Positions 1-6,754 of a DNA stretch of 22,297 bases are shown one piece after another. A program made the translations under genes and the position numbers. The stretch spans positions 1 through 22,297 of the IMG/VR virus record IMGVR_UViG_3300009686_000237. One strand, 5' to 3'. Source of the DNA: a virus. The notes under the pieces are model-generated. The model made no database searches and was not told where the DNA came from. It saw nothing but the letters and a program-made list of their open reading frames with translations. Within the stretch, counting starts at the first letter, position 1; every line of letters begins with the position of its first letter.

Positions 1-465
1 ATGTGGTGGAAAATACTTAATAGTGGAATAATTACTACAATAATAGGAATTATATTTGGTTCTTGGGCAACTATTAAAATTGTAGAAGAAAAGAAGAAAA
101 AAGATAAAAGGAAATTACTATTAAACATATTAAATTATGAATTAAATGCATATACCGAATCTGAACCTCTAGGAGAACAAACCTCTTTTCGTTTTCCACA
201 TAGGGATAAATTGATTTGGAATATACTAACATCTGATATACTAGACCGAAAAAAGGACAAAGAATTAATAACTAATTTATATGAATTGATTGGATGGATT
301 GAAAACTACAATTGTGCAAACAACCATGCTAATCAAGCCATTTTGCTTAAAAATGATGAAATGATTAGCCTTCTTGGTAAAGGTAGAGATAGCCTTTATA
401 ATAGTTCATATAAACAAAAAGAAGTATTAGTAAAACTATTAAGAAGTAGATATAAAATTAAATAA
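1..465 (+). CDS. Small membrane-anchored protein of unknown function
   Basis: A 154-aa protein whose ATG is the first base of the window, so its ribosome binding site cannot be checked. Residues 8-26 are a hydrophobic stretch (Ile/Gly/Thr-rich, ending GSWATIKIV) that should be one membrane segment, followed at once by a lysine-rich cluster (KKKKDKRK), which predicts the long C-terminal part to be cytoplasmic. The remainder is a soluble, helix-prone domain with a Trp-Ile/Leu-rich core. I do not recognise the family; many short phage or genomic-island genes have this one-helix-plus-soluble-domain plan. The next gene starts 40 bases downstream in the same direction and a strong terminator follows it, so the two probably share a transcript. 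A real gene is likely from composition and length; function unknown. Confidence 0.7.
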   Translation: MWWKILNSGIITTIIGIIFGSWATIKIVEEKKKKDKRKLLLNILNYELNAYTESEPLGEQTSFRFPHRDKLIWNILTSDILDRKKDKELITNLYELIGWIENYNCANNHANQAILLKNDEMISLLGKGRDSLYNSSYKQKEVLVKLLRSRYKIK

Positions 466-504
466 TGAATTTTTTTAAGAATATTGCTAATTGGAGGGAT
501 TACA

Positions 505-783
505 ATGGATAGTGAATACATAAGGGTTTTGATTTTAGAATATATGAAAGATGTAGGAGCTACAAATATAAACAAAGGTATTGCTAAGGGCAGCATTGTA
601 TTTAAAGTAATACAAAAAGCTAACTTAAATGATAATATGGAATCTCTGATAGAAAAGGAAATTGAACATTTGCATACCATTGATATAATTAGAAGTATGT
701 TTGATGAGTATAATGAGGTAGGTAAACTAGTGGGTTATTCTATAAAAGCTGAAGAGGAAAAATTCTATCTTAATATAAATTAA
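505..783 (+). CDS. Hypothetical 92-aa protein
   Basis: The ATG at 505 is chosen because GGAGGG (493-498) lies 6 bases before it; an upstream in-frame start at 484 would place this ribosome binding site inside the gene. The product begins MDSEYIRVLILEYMKDVGA and has the pattern of a small winged-helix-like fold: an N-terminal helix, a short basic loop, then a long helix (about residues 48-70) and a final beta hairpin (GYSIKAEEEKFYLNIN). No cysteines, signal peptide or membrane segment are visible. It follows the membrane-anchored gene and is closed by the terminator at 798-828. The fold suggestion is inference from sequence pattern only; I do not recognise a named family. Confidence 0.7.
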   Translation: MDSEYIRVLILEYMKDVGATNINKGIAKGSIVFKVIQKANLNDNMESLIEKEIEHLHTIDIIRSMFDEYNEVGKLVGYSIKAEEEKFYLNIN

Positions 784-797
784 ATAAATCTATTGAT

Positions 798-828
798 AAA
801 CGCCTTCACCAAAAAATGGGCGTTTTTT
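798..828 (+). terminator. Rho-independent terminator
   Basis: AAACGCC (798-804) pairs with GGCGTTT (819-825) across a 14-base loop, and the stem runs straight into T823-T828. It lies 15 bases after the stop of the 92-aa gene and ends the first small operon. It also insulates the insertion sequence from upstream transcription. Confidence 0.85.
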
Positions 829-921
829 GTTTGCCTATTAATGATAATATAATATTAAACAAAATTAGATAATGCATTAAACGCAAGCAATTGCGAGAAA
901 TATGGAGTAAATAAAGAATAG

Positions 922-1011
922 TGTTGACACAATGTACGTTATTGAATAATATTCTCTCTCAGAACCATTAATCTGATTTGTTAGAACCACCATGTGCATG
1001 AATGAGAACCA
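922..1011 (+). repeat. IS21 left end with three 22-bp-spaced sites
   Basis: The tip TGTTGACAC starts at 922. AGAACCA copies lie at 961-967, 983-989 and 1005-1011, with 22 bases between starts. The first site is 39 bases from the tip. The block TGAATAATAT next to the first site has its inverted match at the other end. Confidence 0.85.
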
Positions 1012-1062
1012 TGTTGTCTTTTTAGTAGAGCCACCACCGTTTGGTGGCAGCTCCATATAGGA

Positions 1063-1806
1063 CTATACCTTTAGTCCATGCCTTTCTCTCATTGATGTAG
1101 CACCATCAATAAAGATAGTGTATGAATCATGTACGATACGGTCTAAGATTGCATCCGCAAGGGTATCCTCACCGATTTTTTCATGCCATCCACCGGGTGC
1201 AAACTGAGAACAAAATATAGTAGATCCATTTTGATGTCTTGATTCAACTATCTCAAGAAGATCTCTAGCTTCATTTCCTTTTAGCGGTGTTAATAGCCAT
1301 TCATCAAGAATAAGGAGACTAACACTTTTGTACTGTTTCATCGTTTTTTTAAAGATTCCTTCTCCTCTTGCTACAGCTAGTTCATCTAGTAAATCCGGCA
1401 GGCGAACATGCTTAACTGTGTAGTAGTTACGACAAGCTGCTATACCAAAAGCGCATCCCATATAGGACTTTCCGTTGCCTGAGGCTCCTAAGATAATAAT
1501 GTTATGCTTTTCAGCTATGTACTGACAAGATGAAAGTCTTGTAATCTGTGTCTTATCCAATTTTCTATCTGCATGATATTCAATATCTTCGATACATGCC
1601 TGATTAAATTTAAAGTCTGCTTTCTTAATCAGTTTAGCAAGCTTATTGTTTTTACGTCGAGCCCACTCGATATCTACAATTAAGCCGAATCGTTCTTCGA
1701 AAGATAGTTCTTGGTAAGATGACTCAGATAATTGTGTTCTATACGTATCAGCCATTGCGTTAAGACGCATATCATTCAGTTTGGATACAGTAGTTTCATT
1801 AATCAT
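1063..1806 (-). CDS. istB: IS21-family ATP-binding transposition protein IstB
   Basis: A 247-aa AAA+ ATPase of normal IstB length that stimulates the IstA transposase and helps select the target site. Visible motifs are Walker A (GASGNGKS, preceded by a beta strand IIIL), Walker B (LLILDEW), and a sensor-type segment GSTIFCSQFAPGGWHE characteristic of IstB. The N-terminal helical region (LSFEERFGLIVDIEWARRKNN) is the usual IstB_N domain. The ATG at 1806 is chosen because GGAGGA (complement of 1814-1819) sits 7 bases upstream; longer starts would run deep into istA. The start overlaps the istA stop by 8 bases, indicating translational coupling. No disruption is seen, so the protein should be functional. 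Confidence 0.95.
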   Translation of the reverse strand: MINETTVSKLNDMRLNAMADTYRTQLSESSYQELSFEERFGLIVDIEWARRKNNKLAKLIKKADFKFNQACIEDIEYHADRKLDKTQITRLSSCQYIAEKHNIIILGASGNGKSYMGCAFGIAACRNYYTVKHVRLPDLLDELAVARGEGIFKKTMKQYKSVSLLILDEWLLTPLKGNEARDLLEIVESRHQNGSTIFCSQFAPGGWHEKIGEDTLADAILDRIVHDSYTIFIDGATSMRERHGLKV

Positions 1807-3352
1807 TGTTTTGTCCTCCATAATATTTTGAACCTCTAGTAAATCCAAAGTTTGCAGGTGTATTTTCCTTAGAAGTAGTTATCGTTTCGTCTTTAGGTAG
1901 TTTCTCTTGACCTGTCTTAAGTATTGTTTGAATACTTTTAAAACTTGGACTTGGCGTATAGGACAATGCTTTTTTGCATGCAGCTTCAACTCGTGTGACA
2001 GAGTATTTATCTGCTAACTTTAATAACACCATACAAGATTTGTAACCTTGTTGTTCAACTCTATGGGAGGATAAAATTGATTTTACTGCGATTGTTGTAT
2101 TAGGACCAATACTTTCTGCCCATGATATGAATCTCTCTGCATTCCAAGCAGTATATTGCTTGTGATTTTCAGGCATATGTTCTGGTATAGTGCTGTACTG
2201 CCCTTCATGACCATATAAACGGACATGAGATGCAATACGGTGGTTATTAAAAAATACTTCCACAACATTTCGAGTTATTCGTACATCAACCTTATGTTTA
2301 ATATATTCATATGCAACGGAGTAATGCATTTTATCAATACTTATGTGATAATTGAATTGTACAGTTGCTATCTTCCAAGTGGCTAACTCGTATGGGGTTG
2401 CAGGCAATGGCATGAGTGCTGATTTCTCTTCCTCGAGAAACACACTCAGCCTGCTTCCAGGTTTCTTTTGAAAAGGCTTTCTGTTGAATTCATCCAGTTT
2501 AATATGGATAGCTTCATTTAATTCTCTTAGAGAAAAGAATTCTTGGTTGCGAAGTGCTGCAATAATCCAAGTGGAAATAATTCCAACCGTTCCTTCGGCG
2601 TTAGGTTTATCTTTTGGACGTCTTACACGGGCTGGAATAACGGCAGTTTCATAGTGCTCAGCCATTTCATGATATGTCTTGTTAATAACGGGAGTGTTCC
2701 AAGAGACTCTATCGACACCTGTTTTAAGATTATCCGGTACCAATATTCTAGTAACTCCTCCAAAGAACTTATAGACATTCACATGGGCTGTAATCCAACT
2801 TTCCATATTCATAGATAAAAAGGCTTCAACATAGGCATATGAGCTACATGATAATGATGCTACAAAGATATAGGCATCAATAATCTCACCCGTAGTATTG
2901 TCAATAATACTTGCTGTGTTACCAGCCCAATCTACTTCGAGAATTTCACCTGGCTTGCGGTTAATATGCATAGTTGCTTTCGTGGTGTTGGCATACTTAC
3001 GGTAATACCTACAGAATTGGCTGTACATCAAAGGTATTTCGGTACTCAGCCTACATTCTTCACAGTATTCATTCCATAAGAGACTAAGGGTAACCCCACT
3101 CTTGGAAAGTTCTTTGTGGAGTTGTTCACAATCCGGAAGTTTCCGATTAGAAGAATAACTCTTTTCTGGGAACATAAGATTTTGCAGATCGCCATCAGCC
3201 ATGTCTTTCTGTAATGGCCATGAAATTCCGCATTGTTCTGCTCGTTCTAATACAGTATTAATTGTGTTGCGAGAGCATTGACAACTAGAAGCAATGCCAC
3301 GTTTACTTATTCCTTGGCTGTTTAGCCGAAGGATTTCACGATATTTGGTCAT
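1799..3352 (-). CDS. istA: IS21-family transposase IstA
   Basis: A 517-aa DDE transposase that binds the element ends and performs strand transfer with IstB. Residues 14-38 form a resolvase-like helix-turn-helix (GISKRGIASSCQCSRNTI). The rve integrase core follows, with catalytic D141 (EVDWAGN), D207 (LVPDNLKTG) and E253 (KPNAEGTVG), all three acidic residues intact and in the IS21 context. The C-terminal Mu-type beta-barrel region includes YHISIDKMHYSVAYEYI. The ATG at 3352 has GGAGG close upstream on the minus strand. istB follows with an 8-base overlap. Full length and intact motifs indicate an active or recently active element. Confidence 0.95.
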   Translation of the reverse strand: MTKYREILRLNSQGISKRGIASSCQCSRNTINTVLERAEQCGISWPLQKDMADGDLQNLMFPEKSYSSNRKLPDCEQLHKELSKSGVTLSLLWNEYCEECRLSTEIPLMYSQFCRYYRKYANTTKATMHINRKPGEILEVDWAGNTASIIDNTTGEIIDAYIFVASLSCSSYAYVEAFLSMNMESWITAHVNVYKFFGGVTRILVPDNLKTGVDRVSWNTPVINKTYHEMAEHYETAVIPARVRRPKDKPNAEGTVGIISTWIIAALRNQEFFSLRELNEAIHIKLDEFNRKPFQKKPGSRLSVFLEEEKSALMPLPATPYELATWKIATVQFNYHISIDKMHYSVAYEYIKHKVDVRITRNVVEVFFNNHRIASHVRLYGHEGQYSTIPEHMPENHKQYTAWNAERFISWAESIGPNTTIAVKSILSSHRVEQQGYKSCMVLLKLADKYSVTRVEAACKKALSYTPSPSFKSIQTILKTGQEKLPKDETITTSKENTPANFGFTRGSKYYGGQNND

Positions 3353-3484
3353 GAGTTTGGCCTCCTGTATAATTTTACACTGATAAACAGTGCATATCCT
3401 AACTATACAGGCATTATATAAAGAGTGGTTGAAATAGTACGCTAGGAGTAATTATATAACGATAGGAGTTATTTACTACCACAA

Positions 3485-3575
3485 TGGTTCTGTTTGATGC
3501 ACGAGGTGGTTCTCAAATATCGGAATGGTGGTTCTCTTCAAAGATATTATTCAGTTATGGGGTAAAATGGCAACA
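3485..3575 (+). repeat. IS21 right end with three 22-bp-spaced sites
   Basis: TGGTTCT occurs at 3485-3491, 3507-3513 and 3529-3535, 22 bases apart, then ATATTATTCA, and the tip CAACA ends at 3575. This mirrors the left end, with the last site 40 bases from the tip instead of 39, a one-base indel in the terminal part. It lies only 61 bases upstream of the DUF262-HNH start codon. Confidence 0.85.
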
Positions 3576-3636
3576 AAAGAACATAAATCGACAAAAAACA
3601 ACAAAAAACTACGGTATAGAAATGGAGCAAATTACG

Positions 3637-4848
3637 ATGCAATCAAAAAATGAACGTTGGCCATTATTATCTTTTAAAGAATATAAAGATGATATCAACC
3701 CTAAACCAAAATATCAAAGACAAGATTCGTGGAATATTAAACAAAAACAAATGCTAATTGATAGTATTATTAGGAAAATTGATATTCCCAAATTATATCT
3801 TAGAGAAAATCCTAATAATGGTAAATATAGTTATGAAATGATAGATGGTCAGCAAAGGATGCGAACGATGTGGGAATTCTTACAGGGAGACCTTAGATTA
3901 AGCGAAGAAGCTGAAGATATTTTAATAGGTGATAAAATCTATAAAATTGCAGGGTGTACTTATTTAGAACTTGAACAAAAGATTAAAATGGAACGAATAC
4001 ATAAATATACACTAGATGTTGTGATTATATATGACGCAACAGAAGATGAAATAGCTGACTTATTTTATAGATTAAATAATGGTACCCCATTGAGCCCAGC
4101 TGAGGTAAGAAATTGTATGTCAGGAGTTATGGGAAATGTTATTCGTGAAATAGCAGGGCACACATTCTTTAAAAAAGTGTGTTTTACCAACAAAAAATAT
4201 GCTCATCAGCAAATTGTTGCTCAAATGATGCTTTTAGAATTGAATGGGGGTATTGAAGAAACAAGAGATAGAATTTTAACTAAAATGTATGCAAATTATA
4301 GTGAAAAAGTCCCTCTAAAAACTATAGAGAATTTAAAAAATATATTGGACTTGTTAAATTTGATATTTGAAGACAAATCAAGACTACTTAATAAGACATC
4401 AATTATAAATCTATACTTAATATTATCTTACTTGTCAAAATCTATAAAATTCAAGAAAGATTTTTATAAGAAAGTTTATGACTGGTTTGTGATGTCAGAA
4501 CCAGTCAGAGCGAAAAGTATTGAATACAAATTATTTATGACTAGCTCGGTAAATTCTCCACAATCTATAGAAGGAAGGTTTAAAATCATATTAATTGATT
4601 TCTTAACTCATTTTAATGATATTCAATTAATTTCATTTGATACTAAAAGATATTTTGATGAAATTCAAAAAGCTGAAATATATTCAATAAATAAAGGTGT
4701 TTGTCAAGGTTGCTTCAAAAAATTACGTGAAAATGATTGGGAATCAGACCATAAAACACCATGGATAAAAGGTGGAAGCACAACGGTAGAAAACGGTCAA
4801 GTTCTGTGTAAGCCTTGTAATCTAAAGAAAAGAGATAAATTATGGTAA
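3637..4848 (+). CDS. DUF262 (ParB/GmrS-like) - HNH nuclease fusion
   Basis: A 403-aa protein. The N-terminal third has the DUF262 signature: RWPLLSF, KYQRQDSWNIKQKQMLIDSI, then IPKLYL and the hallmark DGQQRMRTMWEF (D70 to R74), a fold related to ParB NTPases and present in GmrSD type IV restriction enzymes. The C terminus is a compact HNH nuclease: zinc cysteines C356/C359 and C391/C394 around ESDHKTPW (D371, H372) and N395. Such fusions are typically nucleases of defence islands; cutting of modified phage DNA is a family-based inference. The start at 3637 is preferred because GGAG (3624-3627) lies 9 bases upstream; ATG 3622 is the alternative. An open frame back to 3484 runs into the insertion sequence and is not native. 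It is single-gene, closed by the bidirectional terminator at 4855. Confidence 0.85.
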   Translation: MQSKNERWPLLSFKEYKDDINPKPKYQRQDSWNIKQKQMLIDSIIRKIDIPKLYLRENPNNGKYSYEMIDGQQRMRTMWEFLQGDLRLSEEAEDILIGDKIYKIAGCTYLELEQKIKMERIHKYTLDVVIIYDATEDEIADLFYRLNNGTPLSPAEVRNCMSGVMGNVIREIAGHTFFKKVCFTNKKYAHQQIVAQMMLLELNGGIEETRDRILTKMYANYSEKVPLKTIENLKNILDLLNLIFEDKSRLLNKTSIINLYLILSYLSKSIKFKKDFYKKVYDWFVMSEPVRAKSIEYKLFMTSSVNSPQSIEGRFKIILIDFLTHFNDIQLISFDTKRYFDEIQKAEIYSINKGVCQGCFKKLRENDWESDHKTPWIKGGSTTVENGQVLCKPCNLKKRDKLW

Positions 4849-4854
4849 AAAAGA

Positions 4855-4885
4855 AAGAAGGGTTTATCTTACCCTTCTTCTTTTT
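4855..4885. terminator. Bidirectional Rho-independent terminator
   Basis: AAGAAGGGT (4855-4863) pairs perfectly with ACCCTTCTT (4871-4879) over a 7-base loop. On the plus strand CTTTTT follows; on the minus strand the sequence after the stem is also T-rich (complement of the A-run at 4847-4856). It serves both the DUF262-HNH gene and the converging repressor gene, whose stop codon (4869-4871) lies inside the hairpin. Confidence 0.85.
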
Positions 4886-5084
4886 CGTCTGGTATATACT
4901 CCAAAATATCTGAAGGCTGGCAGCTCATTATCTCACATAGTTTGTTAATTGTAATTGTATCAATTGTCTTATTTTTAATCAGTTTATCAACTGTCGCAGC
5001 ATGGATGCCTTGCTTTCGTAAATCATATTTCTTAATTCCTCGCTCTTCCATTAATTTGAAAAGCTTATCATATTTAATTGACAT
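4869..5084 (-). CDS. XRE/Cro-CI family transcriptional regulator (probable phage repressor)
   Basis: A 71-aa protein consisting almost only of a helix-turn-helix of the Cro/CI type: YDKLFKLMEERGIKKYDLRKQG forms the first helices, HAATVDKLIKNKTI the recognition region, and ITINKLCEIMSCQPSDILEYIP the closing helices typical of the short HTH_26/YozG-like group. It acts on DNA in the cytoplasm. ATG 5084 is preceded on the minus strand by AGGTGAT at good spacing. It is divergent from the early gene at 5266, with two dyad operators in between and its own predicted promoter overlapping the nearer one, so autoregulation and control of the early region are likely. It lacks the cleavable C-terminal domain of LexA/CI repressors, so induction would need another partner. 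Confidence 0.88.
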   Translation of the reverse strand: MSIKYDKLFKLMEERGIKKYDLRKQGIHAATVDKLIKNKTIDTITINKLCEIMSCQPSDILEYIPDEKEEG

Positions 5085-5100
5085 TATGTAATATCACCTC

Positions 5101-5129
5101 TATATAAGTATACAACAATTTATTGTCTA
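5101..5129 (-). promoter_or_regulatory. Predicted promoter of the XRE repressor gene
   Basis: On the minus strand, -35 TAGACA (5129-5124) and -10 TATATA (5106-5101) are separated by exactly 17 bases and lie just upstream of the repressor ribosome binding site. The -35 box is inside the dyad operator at 5120-5145, which fits autorepression. Confidence 0.6.
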
Positions 5130-5145
5130 TGATAGTGTACAATAA
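5120..5145. promoter_or_regulatory. Dyad operator OL (probable repressor site)
   Basis: The arms TTATTGT (5120-5126) and ACAATAA (5139-5145) are perfect inverted repeats around a 12-base centre, CTATGATAGTGT. A near-identical copy lies 70 bases to the right. Its position over the repressor's -35 box and the repetition suggest a binding site for the XRE protein. Confidence 0.7.
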
Positions 5146-5189
5146 GCACAAAATTATATAGAATATTTTGGTAGTAATGCTGATAGATG

Positions 5190-5213
5190 TATTGTCTATG
5201 TTAGTGTACAATA
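5190..5213. promoter_or_regulatory. Dyad operator OR (probable repressor site)
   Basis: TATTGT (5190-5195) and ACAATA (5208-5213) flank CTATGTTAGTGT, differing from the first operator by one base in the centre and lying in the same orientation. It ends 52 bases before the early-gene start codon at 5266, where it could block that gene's promoter. I see no convincing -35/-10 pair for that gene. Confidence 0.7.
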
Positions 5214-5265
5214 AATTCATGGTAATAATCCAAAACAAAATTTTTAAGAAAAGGTGGGAAATATT

Positions 5266-6096
5266 ATGAAATGTAATGTTCAAAACGCATCAGTATCAAT
5301 CAAGGAGCTACAAGCAAAGTTAACAAACGATTTTAAAGTAACACAGGATGCAGAGGGTAATATCCAAATCTATTCAAATATTGAGGAATACGAACTAAAT
5401 TCTGAGCAGGTAAGTCTGCTAATAAAAGATTGTGACCTGACAAGCGATAATAACGATGTAAGATGGTATCTACTTGATGAAAATCAGCAGCATGTCCATG
5501 TTAATAGCATTAAAAAAATTGGACAAGAGTATACATATGTAAGCTACCCTAAGTTATACATATCCTATCCATCACTAGAGAGCGCAACTGAAGCACTAAA
5601 GAATTTGGAATTACATAATAGTTTTGGAAATTTGAAACACAGTTTTGCAATCATGGAAAGTAGCAAGAGTAGGAATTTTAGTGAAGAAAAGTTTTATTTA
5701 ACTATCGACCAAAACGGCTATTATGATGGACAAATTTACTTATCGAAGGGTGACGGAACAGAAACAGAAATTGTCTATCTAACTGAAAAATATTGTTGTC
5801 ATGCTAATGGAGATATTAGAAGAGCAGTAGCATCAATACAACAATTAAATGAACTAGCCAATACATTAAGCTTAGAAGGTTACTCATGGCATTTAAAAGA
5901 AGTAAATCGTGCAGAGTATATTGAGTTAGCCAATCATTCACAAAAACAGGAGTACATAAGACTTACAACACCAATCAAAAAAGGTAAGATAGGATTTACA
6001 AAAAATGTTGTTAGAAATATTAATAAAAAATATGGTGCTATTTACAGGGAATTAGAAGTTGGATGGCAAGACAGTCTTAAGAAAAAGGCTGTATAA
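5266..6096 (+). CDS. Early protein of unknown function, 276 aa
   Basis: The first rightward gene after the operator region. ATG 5266 is chosen because AAGGTGGG (5251-5258) lies 7 bases upstream; an earlier in-frame GTG (5254) lies inside that site. The product is soluble, without signal peptide or membrane segment. It looks two-part: residues 1-60 alternate short strands (IKELQAKLTNDFKVTQDAEGNI), and a second similar strand-rich unit with a Tyr-rich centre (YTYVSYPKLYISYPS) leads to a C-terminal helical, basic tail (TKNVVRNINKKYGAIYREL). I do not recognise the family. Its place directly under the repressor operators indicates an immediate-early function in the phage cycle. A long hairpin-rich spacer follows. 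Confidence 0.75.
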   Translation: MKCNVQNASVSIKELQAKLTNDFKVTQDAEGNIQIYSNIEEYELNSEQVSLLIKDCDLTSDNNDVRWYLLDENQQHVHVNSIKKIGQEYTYVSYPKLYISYPSLESATEALKNLELHNSFGNLKHSFAIMESSKSRNFSEEKFYLTIDQNGYYDGQIYLSKGDGTETEIVYLTEKYCCHANGDIRRAVASIQQLNELANTLSLEGYSWHLKEVNRAEYIELANHSQKQEYIRLTTPIKKGKIGFTKNVVRNINKKYGAIYRELEVGWQDSLKKKAV

Positions 6097-6121
6097 ATTC
6101 ACCATATAGTTGGGGAAAAGC

Positions 6122-6224
6122 TTCGCACATTTCTGCGAAAATGATTGCTAAATTAGATGGGTATTAAATCACTAATACCAACAATAAAAATTAAATTACA
6201 AGGTGGCATCATTATAGAGCCACC
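6122..6224. other. Three consecutive perfect hairpins in an intergenic region
   Basis: Within 103 bases there are three perfect inverted repeats: TTCGCA/TGCGAA (6122-6127 with 6134-6139), GGTATTA/TAATACC (6060+100 region, 6160-6166 with 6173-6179) and GGTGGC/GCCACC (6202-6207 with 6219-6224). None is followed by a T-run, so these are not ordinary terminators. They lie between the early 276-aa gene and the 74-aa gene, and could be a structured leader or a small RNA. No known riboswitch is recognised. Confidence 0.5.
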
Positions 6225-6241
6225 CTAAACAGGGGGATACT

Positions 6242-6466
6242 ATGAGAACTATGACAATAAACAAATCACAGTTAGGTAAGAAGCTAGGACAAATATACAC
6301 AGGTAAAAGGGATTTAAATTATAAGTATCTTGTGAAGGCTTATTTATACGGAGAAATACCAATAACTTTGGAATCTAATGTTCGTCCAGAGGTGTTCGAT
6401 AGATTGTGCGAAGGGAAATTAACAAATGCAGATAAGCTTGAATTGGCTGCAATGGGATTATTGTAA
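6242..6466 (+). CDS. Small early protein, 74 aa
   Basis: ATG 6242 follows a purine-rich site AGGGGG (6231-6236) at 5 bases. The product begins MRTMTINKSQLGKKLGQIY, is basic in its N-terminal half (TGKRDLNYKYLVKAYLYG) and ends in a helix-turn-like stretch (RLCEGKLTNADKLELAAMGLL). The last part resembles the way small DNA-binding or adaptor proteins end, but I cannot assign a family. It has no membrane segment or cysteine cluster. It is flanked by hairpin-rich DNA on both sides. A good promoter overlaps its last codon, so the downstream region is likely transcribed separately. Confidence 0.65.
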   Translation: MRTMTINKSQLGKKLGQIYTGKRDLNYKYLVKAYLYGEIPITLESNVRPEVFDRLCEGKLTNADKLELAAMGLL

Positions 6467-6489
6467 GAGGGGTGAGGTAAGTGTATAAT
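6461..6489 (+). promoter_or_regulatory. Predicted sigma-A-type promoter
   Basis: TTGTAA (6461-6466) and a consensus TATAAT (6484-6489) are separated by exactly 17 bases. The -35 box coincides with the end of the 74-aa gene. Transcription would start near 6496 and cover the long, poorly coding 6.5-7.06 kb leader and the 89-aa gene. Confidence 0.65.
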
Positions 6490-6560
6490 ACAATCACCTT
6501 GAGTAAAAAATAAAAAATGAAACACCTAGCCACACAAAGCAACATAGCCGTATCAGTATT

Positions 6561-6632
6561 ATGGACGAGCCTATTTGGATAGATAAGGTAATGCAGGGTA
6601 ATATGAGGATATATGAACATAGACAAACATGA
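6561..6632 (+). CDS. Possible 23-aa micro-ORF
   Basis: The frame starts at ATG 6561 and reads MDEPIWIDKVMQGNMRIYEH with three more residues before the stop. The composition looks protein-like, with an acidic start and aromatic residues. No ribosome binding site precedes it. Its stop overlaps the next micro-ORF start as ATGA (6629-6632), the pattern of translational coupling. Without comparative data it may be chance. Confidence 0.25.
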   Translation: MDEPIWIDKVMQGNMRIYEHRQT

Positions 6633-6754
6633 AAAAAGCAGATATACTATATCTAGGCTTCAAAAGAGCGAACAAGGCATTATTGTCTCTAAATCTTTTG
6701 ACTGCCAGACTATATCTGGAGGTGATGCATATTAACTTTATATTTAAATTATAG
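6629..6754 (+). CDS. Possible 41-aa small protein
   Basis: ATG 6629 overlaps the stop of the upstream micro-ORF in an ATGA junction. The peptide begins MKKADILYLGFKRANKALLS and continues as an amphipathic, Leu-rich helix before a hydrophobic end (INFIFKL). It has no independent ribosome binding site, but it lies 140 bases downstream of the strong promoter at 6461-6489. A GGAGGTG sequence (about 6719-6725) lies inside it with no good start codon after it. The function, and whether it is translated, are unclear. Confidence 0.3.
   Translation: MKKADILYLGFKRANKALLSLNLLTARLYLEVMHINFIFKL

Larger units (their letters stand above)
922..3575 (-). mobile_element. Complete IS21-family insertion sequence
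   Basis: The two IS21 genes istA (transposase) and istB (AAA+ helper) lie on the minus strand and overlap by 8 bases. The ends are long imperfect inverted repeats: the reverse complement of 922-1011 aligns with 3485-3575, both tips reading TGTTG inward. Each end carries three TGGTTCT copies (complement AGAACCA at 961, 983, 1005; direct at 3485, 3507, 3529) spaced exactly 22 bases, the multiple-site architecture of IS21 transposase binding. Length is 2654 bases, in the family range. AAAGAA occurs at 913-918 and 3576-3581 and may be the target duplication, but three bases (TAG) separate the left copy from the tip, so the exact left boundary is uncertain. Base composition is less AT-rich than its flanks, consistent with later arrival. 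Confidence 0.9.

Noticed and set aside
2543-2818. A 91-codon plus-strand frame antisense to istA
   Set aside because: Shadow of the istA coding sequence, with intact transposase motifs on the other strand.
3484-3636. An N-terminal extension of the DUF262-HNH protein starting at 3484
   Set aside because: This part is the right end of the IS21 element with its three TGGTTCT sites; the frame is open by chance and a ribosome binding site supports the start at 3637.
3567-3653. A 28-aa Lys-rich frame starting MATKEHKSTKN across the IS/flank junction
   Set aside because: Its ATG lies in the IS end, it has no ribosome binding site, and it overlaps the nuclease gene start in another frame.
6517-6582. 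A 21-aa plus-strand frame starting MKHLATQSN
   Set aside because: It overlaps the micro-ORF at 6561 in another frame, has no ribosome binding site, and is too short to support.
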